64,000 nucleotides of DNA, taken from the NCBI GenBank assembly GCA_902801585.1, contig CADCIU010000016.1, forward strand, positions 1-64,000, in the 5' to 3' direction. Positions 15,519 through 25,000 of this stretch are shown in pieces. A program made the position numbers and the translations under genes. A model generated the notes under the pieces. The model saw only the letters and a list, made by a program, of their open reading frames with translations. It had not been told where the DNA came from and made no database searches. The stretch comes from an uncultured Lachnospiraceae bacterium (GTDB taxonomy: Bacteria > Bacillota_A > Clostridia > Lachnospirales > Lachnospiraceae). Numbering within the stretch: position 1 is the first letter of the stretch; each line of letters starts with the position of its first letter.

Positions 15519-16751
15519 CTATTTAGACGATGCGTACAGCCTCCTCTTGCGGCGTACCCTGTTGATGTGACGCTCGAAATCGCCGCTCCGAATCAGCTCC
15601 GCCAGAGTGTACTGGGTAAAAACAGGCACAGTGCAGGAGTAGAAGGCAATTTTCTCCCTGAGGGCGGCGCTTCGCTCAGCCGGAAGGACCATGTAGCCCA
15701 CGCGGACACCGGGCGAGACCGTGCGCGTAAATGTGTTCATATAGATCACGCTGCGCATCGGCTCCAGCGAGAACAGGGTGTCCTCTGCTTTGGTCGACAT
15801 GGAGAATTCGGAGTCAAAATCGTCCTCCACAATAAAGCGATCCCCGCCCAGGGCCCATCGGATGTAACCGGCGCGCCGCGAGGCGGAAGCGGTAATGCCG
15901 CTCGGATAGCTGTTGAAGGGTGTGACATGCAGTACGTCTGCGTCGGACTTGTACAACGTGCCGAGGCGAACGCCCTCGCGGTCCATCGGCATCATCTCGC
16001 ATCGGACACCGCTCGCTTCGTATACCATTCGGATCTTTTCGTAGGATGGACTCTCCAGCGCAACGATCCTCTCGCGCCCCAGCATCTGCACGATCAGGTT
16101 ATAGAGGTATTCGGAACCGGAGCCGATGATGATCTGTTCCGGCATGACCGTCATGCGCCTGCTTCGCGCCAGGTACTGCGCGATCGCCTCCCGAAGGACA
16201 GCAGTGCCGCTGTTGGGCGACCTCTGCAGCAGCTCCTCACCTCGATCGGACAGCACCCGCCTCGCAGTCCTTGCCAAAACAGAGAAAGGAAACTGCTCTT
16301 GTTCCGGCGTAACAATAGGACCCCGGACGGGAATGTCTGAGATCTCGTTGAACTCTGATTCGTCTGTATCCATGAGACCTCGGCGGACTTGAGCGCCGTC
16401 GCCGAGACGGACTTGAGAGCTGACGTCACCGGGATGGACTTGAGAGCTGCCGGGTTTGATGCGGGCCGGAAGGCCGTCAAGATCAAAACGGACCGGTGAG
16501 AGCTCACCCTCTTCATAGCTGACATAATACCCGCTGCGTTCCCTGGACTGAATGTAGCCTTCGTCAGCGAGCAGATCGTAAGCGTGCTGGACTGTGATCA
16601 CACTGGTGCCGGTTTCGGCGGCAAGGAACCGCTTCGAAGGAAGTTTCATGCCAAAGGGGCACAGACCGCTTGTAATATCATCGCGGATCTGACGATAGAG
16701 CTGCAGATAGGCGGGCTGCCTTATTTGACGGTCAATGCTGTATTGGGGCAT
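15519..16751 (-). CDS. MocR/PdxR-like GntR regulator with degenerate aminotransferase domain
   Basis: A 410-residue GntR winged-helix (about 10-77, QIRQPAYLQLYRQIRDDI ... HAYDLLADEGYIQSRERSGY) fused to an aminotransferase-like domain, the MocR layout. Normal MocR proteins keep a PLP-binding lysine in a TFSK-x-L-x-P-x-x-R-x-GY motif; here it reads MNTFTRTVSPGVRVGYMV, so Arg343 replaces the lysine, and EDDFDSEF replaces EDDYDSEF. The protein also stops at RRKRRLYASSK, where relatives continue for roughly 60-80 residues. It therefore probably cannot form the PLP Schiff base and may be decaying or have a new ligand. It is transcribed alone upstream of argC. The regulon is unknown. Confidence 0.85.
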   Translation of the reverse strand: MPQYSIDRQIRQPAYLQLYRQIRDDITSGLCPFGMKLPSKRFLAAETGTSVITVQHAYDLLADEGYIQSRERSGYYVSYEEGELSPVRFDLDGLPARIKPGSSQVHPGDVSSQVRLGDGAQVRRGLMDTDESEFNEISDIPVRGPIVTPEQEQFPFSVLARTARRVLSDRGEELLQRSPNSGTAVLREAIAQYLARSRRMTVMPEQIIIGSGSEYLYNLIVQMLGRERIVALESPSYEKIRMVYEASGVRCEMMPMDREGVRLGTLYKSDADVLHVTPFNSYPSGITASASRRAGYIRWALGGDRFIVEDDFDSEFSMSTKAEDTLFSLEPMRSVIYMNTFTRTVSPGVRVGYMVLPAERSAALREKIAFYSCTVPVFTQYTLAELIRSGDFERHINRVRRKRRLYASSK

Positions 16752-16843
16752 GGGATTTCCTTTCTGGGGAAGGATTGTGGAGCTGTGCGGTATGCGGAGC
16801 GGTCACGGGCGGCACGAAGGCCGCCGGATTAAAGACTTTCCGA

Positions 16844-17113
16844 TTATATACAGAAGCCAACTGCTACGCCATTTCCATCAGTATAGCCGGAAAGCTGTTC
16901 GGGACCGTTGTAGTAAACACTGCTGAAATATCCGTAATTATAATAAACAGACCGCAGCCACCACCACGCAGGCTTGCCGGCTCGCCGTTTTATCCTGGAA
17001 ACATCATTCGGGCTTACCTTTAAATACTCCGGTCCGGCGTCCTCAAAGTAGAATGTGAGCCGGGGGACAGGTCCGGTGACCATCATGAAGGCTATGATGT
17101 CTGATATGTACAA
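16844..17113 (-). pseudogene. 3' remnant of a DUF6273-like (WWLRS) domain gene
   Basis: The minus-strand frame encodes about 89 residues. Its second half, with WWWLRSVYYNYGYFSSVYY and TDGNGVAVGFCI at the end, matches my memory of the C-terminal consensus of DUF6273-like domains (WWLRS..., ...DGVGVRPA). Those domains normally sit at the end of larger secreted or phage-like proteins. The frame begins directly after stop codons and has only a TTG with a weak GAAGG site, so it looks like the leftover 3' end of a gene. It could instead be a genuine small protein. Confidence 0.45.
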
Positions 17114-17182
17114 TTATACTTACCTTCACCGGTCTATGCAAACATCACCAAAAAGCATCTCCATTGCCCGGCATTTTGTTGT

Positions 17183-17216
17183 ATACTTAAAAATTAAGTA
17201 TGAGGTGCTAGGCACC
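17183..17216. promoter_or_regulatory. Two adjacent inverted repeats upstream of the helicase gene
   Basis: ATACTTAA and TTAAGTAT (spacer AAA) form a perfect palindrome at 17183-17201. It is followed at once by GGTGC-TAG-GCACC (17204-17216). Both lie 50-80 bases before the helicase start and could be an operator or a short REP-like repeat. Confidence 0.45.
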
Positions 17217-17263
17217 GTATATTACAAGCCAAAAAGCCACGCGATTCAAAAACGGAGAACGAA

Positions 17264-19336
17264 GTGAAGGAACAGGAAAAGCTTCAGGAACAAATACACA
17301 AGCAGGAGCAGGCGCATCTGACCGAGACATACGGAAAGCTGTGTGCAATGAATGAGGCGCTGGAAGCGAGGAGCGAGGAGATCTCAGAGAAAGCTGCAAA
17401 AGAAAAGCAGGACATACGCAGCAACTTGTCTCTGAACTTCGACAGCGACACGGACTCCATGGAGACTTACATCGAGTTCGAAGCGATGAGCCACTCGATC
17501 GATCAGTATAATATTGAGCAGAACTCCCTGCAGGAAAAGCTGGGGAGAGTTAAGAGACTGCTCAAGGCGCCCTATTTTGCCAGAGTCAGGCTGCAGTTCG
17601 AGCCTGACGAAGAGCCGGAAGACTATTATATCGGAAGTGCAGGCATTTCGGAGAGCGCGTACGAGCATTTGGTGATCGACTGGAGATCGCCCATCGCGGA
17701 GACCTACTACAACCAGGAAAACGGGAAGACGCATTACACAGTGAACGGCACCCGCGTGGATGTGGACCTGCAGCTGCGCAGGCAGTTCCATCTGGAAGAA
17801 GACAGGCTGTATTCCTTTTTTGACACGCAGGTGGCGATCGAGGATCCCATGCTCCTGCAGTCACTGGCCAGCCGCCGCACGGACAAGATGAAGGCGATCA
17901 CGGCGACGATCCAGAAAGAGCAGAACGCCATTATCCGATGCAGCGATGTGCCGGTGCTGCTCGTGAACGGCATTGCGGGCAGCGGCAAGACGTCCGTACT
18001 GCTGCAGAGGATCGCCTATCTGTTCTACCGAAAGCGCGAGGAGCTCAGGCCGGAACAGGTCTATCTGCTCACGATCAACCCTGTATTCCGTCAGTACATC
18101 GATCAGGTGCTGCCGGACCTCGGAGAGGAGAATCCCAGGACCATCACATGGAGGGATTTCATCCACATTGCAAATGCGCCCGACAAGGGACCGAATGAGC
18201 CTGCCGGGGAAGCTGACCTTCGCAAAATAGAGAAAGCCCTTGCGAGCCTGAGACTGAAAGAGACGGATTTTAGGCCGATCACGCAGAGGGGACGCTGTGT
18301 TCTGAGCTGTGCGGAGATTTTGAGAGCGGCAGAGGAACTCTCAGGCATTGAAGTCGGGCCGAGACTTCTGAACATTATGTCGGACCGTCTCACTGAGATC
18401 GCCAGATTTAAGATCCGCAGGATGGAGCGGGAGCCTGACGAGACGGAAGAGCAGGAGCAGGAAGAGCGCGAACCGGGCGTCAGGGAACAGAACCGCATCA
18501 GGAATGAGTTCGGCGGCGCGTTCAGCGCGATCGAGCACTTCGCCTTTATCGATGTGGAGAAGATCGGGTGCCGCATCCTGAACAGGAAGAGGCTGACTTC
18601 CGCAGAGTGGATATGGCTCAAAATACTGCTCACCGGCATGGGAGACAGGAATGTCCGCTATGTCATGATCGACGAGGTGCAGGACTACACGGCGGCGCAG
18701 CTGATGGTGCTCAGGCGGTATTTTGGCAATGCCAAATTCATGATGCTGGGAGATGAATTCCAGGCGATCCGGACGGGGACCGTGGATTTTGCCAAGATCC
18801 GGGAACTGTTCGGAGCGGACGGACGGGAGACGAAGGAGCTGCCGCTCTTGACAAGCTACCGGTCATCGCCGGAGATCACGGAGATCTTCACGGGACTTCT
18901 GCCGCGGGAGAAGCGGATCTTCACGGCATCGGTTCAGCGCCCCGGAACAGCGCCGGTGAAAATGGCGTGTGCCACAAGAAGAGAGTACCAAAAGAGACTG
19001 CGGGCGCTGGTCAACGCATCTGCTGAGGAAGAGGGGCTGACTGCCGTGATCTGCGCCGGCCGAAAGAGTCTGGAAAACGTGAGGGAGATCCTGGGAAATG
19101 ACAGAGTTCCCGTGATCCACAGAAATCAGGCACTGCCGGGAGAAGGCGTGTTCCTGATCACGCTGGATCTGGTCAAGGGACTGGAATTCGACGGTGTGAT
19201 CCTGCCGGATGCATCGGCGGAGCACTATCCGGATGAGACTCTGTCCAGGCACCGCCTGTACACAGCGGTCTCGAGGGCGACCAGAAGACTGAGCATTCTG
19301 GCAGACGGAGAACTGACAAGCCTTTTGAAAAAATAA
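17264..19336 (+). CDS. helD: HelD-type UvrD/Rep superfamily helicase (RNA polymerase-associated)
   Basis: Encodes 690 residues from GTG 17264 with GGAG upstream. The N-terminal 100 residues are a charged antiparallel coiled coil, as in HelD proteins that insert into RNA polymerase. The superfamily 1 helicase domains follow: Walker A GIAGSGKT (236-243), Walker B/motif II VMIDEVQD (Asp470, Glu471), a Gln motif LGDEFQAI, and motif V/VI ending VKGLEFDGVILPDA and RLYTAVSRATRRLSIL. HelD releases stalled or non-productive RNA polymerase from DNA and helps recycle it; in Bacillus it works with the delta subunit. A local Glu-rich insertion (EQEQEEREPG) is unremarkable. It lies 76 bases before the Nudix gene, possibly in the same transcript. 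Confidence 0.9.
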   Translation: MKEQEKLQEQIHKQEQAHLTETYGKLCAMNEALEARSEEISEKAAKEKQDIRSNLSLNFDSDTDSMETYIEFEAMSHSIDQYNIEQNSLQEKLGRVKRLLKAPYFARVRLQFEPDEEPEDYYIGSAGISESAYEHLVIDWRSPIAETYYNQENGKTHYTVNGTRVDVDLQLRRQFHLEEDRLYSFFDTQVAIEDPMLLQSLASRRTDKMKAITATIQKEQNAIIRCSDVPVLLVNGIAGSGKTSVLLQRIAYLFYRKREELRPEQVYLLTINPVFRQYIDQVLPDLGEENPRTITWRDFIHIANAPDKGPNEPAGEADLRKIEKALASLRLKETDFRPITQRGRCVLSCAEILRAAEELSGIEVGPRLLNIMSDRLTEIARFKIRRMEREPDETEEQEQEEREPGVREQNRIRNEFGGAFSAIEHFAFIDVEKIGCRILNRKRLTSAEWIWLKILLTGMGDRNVRYVMIDEVQDYTAAQLMVLRRYFGNAKFMMLGDEFQAIRTGTVDFAKIRELFGADGRETKELPLLTSYRSSPEITEIFTGLLPREKRIFTASVQRPGTAPVKMACATRREYQKRLRALVNASAEEEGLTAVICAGRKSLENVREILGNDRVPVIHRNQALPGEGVFLITLDLVKGLEFDGVILPDASAEHYPDETLSRHRLYTAVSRATRRLSILADGELTSLLKK

Positions 19337-19412
19337 GAAACAGAGTAAGTCGCTGTGCAAAAGATGGCGGCATGATCATAATATGGAATATACACAGTGA
19401 GGAGAGGAAGAT

Positions 19413-20021
19413 ATGGCAGCAATCAACAAGATCACGCAGAAGACCAATAACCGCTTTGTGAATCTCTATGACCTCGACGTCACCCATAGGAACGGTCAGG
19501 CATCCCACTATTATGTGGCGTCCAGAGCCAAAACAGAGGATGAACTCAAGATCCGTACCGGTGAGAATCATCCCGACGGTGTGATCATCTACAGCCTTTA
19601 CGGCCCCGAGCGGGACAAAGTCGTGCTGATCCGCCAGTATCGCTATCCCATCGGCGGATATGTCTATGAGTTCCCGGCGGGCCTTGTCGAGATCGGGGAG
19701 GATTACCGCGAAGCCGCAGTGCGCGAGATGCACGAGGAGACCGGGCTCACGCTCACACCGCTCGACGTAGATCCGATGTATGAGGAGCCCCGCTTTACGA
19801 CCGTCGGTATGACAGATGAATCCTGTGCGACCGTTTATGGCTATGCGGACGGAAAGATCACGGATAAGTATCTGGAGGGCAGCGAGGAACTCGAGATCGT
19901 CCTGGCGGACCGCGACGAGATCAAGAGGATCCTGAAAGAGGAGAAAGTTGCCATCATGTGCGCGTATCAGTTGATGCATTTTCTCGTCGATGAGGAGCCT
20001 TTCCGCTTCCTCATGAAATAA
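19413..20021 (+). CDS. Nudix hydrolase, ADP-ribose/ADP-sugar pyrophosphatase type
   Basis: A 202-residue cytosolic Nudix enzyme. The Nudix box is complete: GLVEIGEDYREAAVREMHEE followed by TGL, giving the G-x5-E-x7-REx2EExG pattern that binds the catalytic Mg2+ ions. The upstream segment LIRQYRYPIGGYVYEFPAG is typical of the ADP-ribose pyrophosphatase branch (NudF-like), which splits ADP-ribose into AMP and ribose-5-phosphate. The start ATG has GAGGAGAGGA upstream and a strong terminator follows. Glycogen-related ADP-glucose could also be a substrate given the glgCD genes in the region, but that is only a guess. Confidence 0.9.
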   Translation: MAAINKITQKTNNRFVNLYDLDVTHRNGQASHYYVASRAKTEDELKIRTGENHPDGVIIYSLYGPERDKVVLIRQYRYPIGGYVYEFPAGLVEIGEDYREAAVREMHEETGLTLTPLDVDPMYEEPRFTTVGMTDESCATVYGYADGKITDKYLEGSEELEIVLADRDEIKRILKEEKVAIMCAYQLMHFLVDEEPFRFLMK

Positions 20022-20039
20022 TAATTATCCGGTGCAAGA

Positions 20040-20084
20040 CGGTAGGGCCCTGTCTCCTAAAGAGGGCTCTACCGCTTTTTTATT
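20040..20084 (+). terminator. Rho-independent terminator after the Nudix gene
   Basis: CGGTAGGGCCCT pairs with AGAGGGCTCTACCG around a short loop and is followed by CTTTTTTATT. It ends the helicase/Nudix transcript. Confidence 0.9.
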
Positions 20085-20356
20085 GTTTTATTGCCGCTGT
20101 GCCAAATCCTCAATGCCGGCGCATTCCTTCGCCATCAGGCACGGCGAGCGAAAAATCCACCTTGACATTTCTTTGATCTCAGTTCGATAATGGACACATC
20201 AGACCGGCTTATTTCTGCTGCCGGGATCATGAGGAACTAAAGCAGCCCTCGAAGACACATTCTATAATTCTGATCTTCCGCATCTCGCGGATCATTTCCA
20301 CAATCAGAATCTTGTAATTAAAACTTGTAAATTAAAACTTGTAATCAGAAACAAAT
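20085..20356 (+). promoter_or_regulatory. Intergenic region with promoter for the second kinase gene
   Basis: No gene is seen here. TTGACA (20162-20167) and GATAAT (20186-20191), spaced 18 bases, form a near-consensus promoter. It gives a leader of about 160 bases before the kinase. The last 50 bases hold three close copies of a CTTGTAA(A)TTAAAA-like unit (about 20309-20346) and no convincing ribosome site. Confidence 0.6.
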
Positions 20357-21973
20357 ATGGAAAACGACAATAATAAGCACCGAAAGGTCTTTCGCAGGGA
20401 GCAGTTTGAGCTTATTGGGGAACTGGGCCGCGGCGGGACCGGCGTCGTCCGGCTGGCCAGAGAAACCGCTACCGGCCGCTTGTATGCGATCAAAACAGCA
20501 AAAGACGGAGATGAGTCCTGCCTGAAGAGCCTCCGTGAGGAAGCGTCTGTCCTGGCTGTATCTGCGCATTCGGGGATCCCGGCCTTCTACGGGGAACTGG
20601 AGGGCGGCGGCTATGTCATGGAGTATGTCGACGGCGTATCCCTGCGTGAAATACTCAGCGGGGAGGGGCGCTTCGACGAGAGGGAGACGGCGAAAGCGGG
20701 AATCGCTCTGTGCGGGATCATCGGCGTTCTGCACACGAAGGAGCCGCCGCTCATTTACAGAGATCTCAAGCCCTCCAACATCATGGTGAAAAAAGACGGG
20801 ACATATGCGCTCATCGATTTCGGCGCGGTGAGAAGATACAGGACAGGGGCCGCAAAGGACACGCATCCGCTCGGCACGGAAGGTTATGCGGCGCCGGAGC
20901 AGTACGGCGGATGGGAGCAGTCGGATGTCCGCACGGATGTATACGGGATCGGCGCGGTCCTCCATCACATGATCACCGGCAGGACGCCGCTCGAGACCGG
21001 ATTGTGCCCGATCGGCGATATTTTGCCTGCGCTGCACGGAAGCAGGATGGAGAAAATACTGCTCCGCTGCTGCAGCGTCTCTCCGTCGAGGAGATACCGG
21101 TCTTGTGCGGAGCTCAAAAGAGCGCTCAGCGCTGTGATCCGATCCTTGGACAAACATACGGAGGCCGCCTGGAACCGATTTGCCGCACTCCTGCGGGCGG
21201 CCGGCGCGTGTTTACTGACGGCAGGCCTCATCGCGGCGTCTGCTTCCGGGTACGAGACGGCCAGGTACGACGCACTGATCGCGGAGGCATCCGCGAAGAC
21301 GAATCTGCAGGATAAAGCGTCCGCGTACCGGACGGCGGCGCTTGTGAGGCCGGCGGACGTGAAAGCCTATCATACTTTTTTGGGTGAAATCTCGGCGGAC
21401 GCAGTGATCACGGTGGAAGAGAAACGGGCGCTCGAAAGCTTTTTCTATGCGCAGGGATGCCTGGAGAGAATGAAGCAGCTGCGGCCGGCAAGGTATGCGG
21501 AGATGGAAACGGAAGTGGGCAAGCGGTATTTTGCCTTCTATGAGGGAGGCCGTGAGGCGGCAGAACAGGCATTTCTGCGGGCGGGAGCTCAGAGGCCGTC
21601 CGGCGGGCGCAGAGAGAGGAGGCCGGCAAGTGTGGAGCAGGCCATGCTGATCGTGCTCGGCGATGGGTGGCAGGAGGACCGGGCGCAGGTCTGGCGCTTC
21701 CTTATGAGTGAAGCCGAGAGGGAAGCAGACAGAACAAAAGCCGGGTGGTTTGCCGCTGCCGTCTGCACGAAGGCGGCAGGAGAAACCGCACTGCACAGAG
21801 ATAAGTACATGGAATCAGGCACGGATGAGAGAGAGATCAGGGAGGTGGTCGAACATGCAAGACGGGTGCTGGACAGAGCCGAACGCGGCGAGTTTGAGGT
21901 GCCCCGGAAACTGAGGGAGGAGCTGCAGGCTGCTGTGGAGGCGGCGGAGAGCATGCACCTTGAAAAATACTGA
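20357..21973 (+). CDS. Membrane Ser/Thr protein kinase with helical extracytoplasmic domain
   Basis: Encodes 538 residues. The kinase domain (about 17-265) has GELGRGGTGVV, Lys46 in YAIK, YRDLKPSN (Asp136; Tyr replaces His of HRD), and DFGA with Asp154, then GTEGYAAPEQYG. A membrane helix lies at about 276-298. The remaining 240 residues are helical and resemble TPR-like repeats (KASAYRTAALVRPADVKAY). They would sit outside the membrane and could sense stress or a protein partner. The start ATG lacks a clear ribosome site, which is odd for this genome. The gene is 51 bases before the giant Ig-like protein gene and probably co-transcribed with it, suggesting a joint signalling unit. Confidence 0.9.
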   Translation: MENDNNKHRKVFRREQFELIGELGRGGTGVVRLARETATGRLYAIKTAKDGDESCLKSLREEASVLAVSAHSGIPAFYGELEGGGYVMEYVDGVSLREILSGEGRFDERETAKAGIALCGIIGVLHTKEPPLIYRDLKPSNIMVKKDGTYALIDFGAVRRYRTGAAKDTHPLGTEGYAAPEQYGGWEQSDVRTDVYGIGAVLHHMITGRTPLETGLCPIGDILPALHGSRMEKILLRCCSVSPSRRYRSCAELKRALSAVIRSLDKHTEAAWNRFAALLRAAGACLLTAGLIAASASGYETARYDALIAEASAKTNLQDKASAYRTAALVRPADVKAYHTFLGEISADAVITVEEKRALESFFYAQGCLERMKQLRPARYAEMETEVGKRYFAFYEGGREAAEQAFLRAGAQRPSGGRRERRPASVEQAMLIVLGDGWQEDRAQVWRFLMSEAEREADRTKAGWFAAAVCTKAAGETALHRDKYMESGTDEREIREVVEHARRVLDRAERGEFEVPRKLREELQAAVEAAESMHLEKY

Positions 21974-22024
21974 AATAGTTGGCACAAAACAAAACGCAGA
22001 CGGAGAGGCGGAGTAGGAGTATGA

Positions 22025-25000
22025 ATGGGATTCGGACTGTATTGGAAACAGATCTGCGGGATCATGGCAGCGCTTTTTATGATCACGGCGCTGGCCGGTG
22101 CGGCAGCGGCTGTCATTCTTCTGGTGAGAGCACGGCTCTATGAGAGACTCGCCGGAGAAGCGGGGGCAAAATATCGCAAAACGGGCATATTGGCATTGAT
22201 CGCCGTGTGCGTCTGGATCATGGTCATCGGACAGAGCGCAGCGGCAGCGGAGGCCGGCAGTACACGGCAAGGTGCATCGGAGGAGGAAACCGGCAGTACG
22301 AGGCAGAGCGCAGCGGCGGAAGAGGGCAGTACGAAGCAGAGCGCAGCGGAGGAGGAAACCGGCAGCACGCAGCTGAGCGCAGCGGCGGAAGAGGGCAGTA
22401 CACGGGAGCAGGCGGCCTCGGAAGAGCCTGCAGATCCGGAAAACCCGGAGGACTCTCAAAACCCGGCGGAACCTGATCATACGGAGAAGCAGGAGAAGCC
22501 TGCAGATGAACAGGCGCCGTCGGTGAGGATCGAGATGGACCGGGATGCAAACAGAGGAAGCGACGGCACCCTGTACTGCCGGGAAGACAACGCGGGCATC
22601 TGCGTCATTTTGGAGGAAACCGGTAGTGCAGATACAGGGATCAAGGACTGCAGGATCGTGGTGACGGACTCTGAAGGGAGAGAGATCACAAGGCAGTGGA
22701 GTACAGCGGAAGCAGAGGAAAACAGGCGCTGCGTACAGGAGGAGATCCGAGCGGAGGAGACGGCGCGGCTCTCAGACGGGGAGATACTCGTCCGTGCAGA
22801 AGCTGTCGACGGAGCCGGAAACACTGCGGAGGCTGTGCAGAGATTTGTGCTGGACACATGTCCCCCTGTCCTTACGGAAATGATGACATACAGGGTAAAT
22901 GCCGGGGCAGACGGGGATTCTGACGACGCACTTTATAAGGCGGAAGGAGGGATCCTATATGAAGAAAGAGACCTCTACTACCGCGACGATGCTCTTACGA
23001 CGCGGATCGCCATTACCGATGAGAGTCTTGTCAGCTGGATGATCTCATACCTCATGTTCGGAGACCTCAGTGAGAGTTCCGATGCAGGCTGTAAGGAGAA
23101 GCAGGTGACGGGAGAAGGTGCGGAAGGCAGCATCACCATATCGGAAGAAGGTGTTTACGGCGGCTTCAGAATCTATGGAGAGGATGCGGCGGGGAACAAA
23201 ATGTGCGCGGCACAGGACTGCCGGTGCACCGAGGACACGGAAGACTATTATGAGAAGGATCGGGAGATCCGCCTCACAAGGAGAAAGATCCTTGACAGGA
23301 CGCCGCCGGAAGCTGAGATATGCTTTTCGTGCCGGGCGGATGGCTATGTGTACGAGGAGAAAGACGCGCAGACAGTCTATTTTTCATCTGATGTGGACGC
23401 TTCGCTCAGCGTCTTTGATACCTGCGCGGGAATGAAGATGCCCATGGAGGATAGCGGATGCCGGCTCGTGCAGTGGAGCGGGCAGGGCGGAGGAAGGGAT
23501 CACGGCTCAGACGGTGCCTCCGGCTCAGATGGCACCTCCGGCTCAGACGGTGATGCCGGATCCGTCAGTGATGCCGGGGCAGAAAGGACCGAGGTCTATG
23601 CCGGACAGACGCTGCGGCTATGCAGCGACAAAGAGGTGTGGTACGGCGCATACGGAACAGACAGGGCGGGGAACGGCCTTGTGGTCAGAGAAGCTTTTAA
23701 CGCGGACGTCCATATGGAGGGCGGTTCTGAGGAAGGAGATGCACCGTTTACGCCGTCTGTCATCCGCAGAGAGCAGGCAGGACCGGATCTTTGCCTGCCC
23801 GGAACAGGAATTGTAAGAGACACGGTTTGTCCGGTGCTGACTGCCGCGATCAGCCGGCCGGCGGGCAATCCGGCGGGCATTGACAGGGAACAGGAGATCG
23901 TCTATTACAGCGCGGATCCGGATCTGTACGGAGAAGACGGACAGACCGGCGGGGAGGCGGCGATCTGCCTTCTCTTCGAAGTCAGGGATGAAAACGCCGG
24001 TGAGGATCGGCTGGAATTGCGGACGGCTTATGCGAAAGTCCCGGAGGGAAGTTCGTGTGAAGATGTGAAGCTCTCCTGGGAGGACGCAGAGAGGGAACAG
24101 GTCCAAGCCGTCCGAGATGGAAAAGACAGACAATGTCTTCGATTTGATCTGATCAGAAGACCGGGCACTCCGGAGCTTGGGGACGGCGTATATCGGTTTG
24201 GAATTACAGGGACGGACAAAGCCGGGAATCCGCTGCGGATGCGATCTGCAGGATCGGGACCTGAGGAGGGCAGCGGCGCAGAAAATGCGCTCTTTGGCTT
24301 GATCTGCGAGGACAGTGAAAGCGGAAGCTATATGACCGGGCACAAAGTGGTCGACACCGAAGCGCCTGCAGGGGAGATCCGCATTCAGAACAGGCTGGAA
24401 GAGACCTACTGCAGACTGGCGGCGCACGGGAGCCGCTGGGCGGTCGATTCCGGAAGCTTTATGCCTTACAGGAGAGAGAAGGAGGCGGCAGTGTGCTTTC
24501 AGGCACAGGATATCTCTCCGGTCAGCGTTTCCTGCCGCCTTTTATCCACATTCGGAAGCAGAAACGACAGGGCACCGGACGGGAGCACGTTCCGGAACGG
24601 GGGCCGGGAACGGGTGGAAATCCGCGGCGGACAGATTTTCAGGGCGGAACATGTCGTGTTCAGGGACAGGGCCGGCAACACGGCGGCGGTCCTTGCAAGG
24701 ACTGCGAATTTCTATTTGGACACCGGCCTTCCCAGAGCTGATATCGATGCGCCGCGTGTCAGGGTCACAGCCATAACGGGCAGCACGTCTCAGAATTCCC
24801 CCGGCAAGCCCCTGTATGCGGGAGCAGTGACGCTGAAAGTCACAGCGCAGGATCCGGACAGGAAGTACGGCGGTTCCGGACTGAACCGGGTGAGCTATGA
24901 CCTGTGGGCGGGCGGACGTCTGTTGAGAGCGGACGAAGTCTTATTCGGCGCAGATGCGCCGCCGCAGGATCCGGAGAGCGAAAAGGAGCCGGTCTACGCC

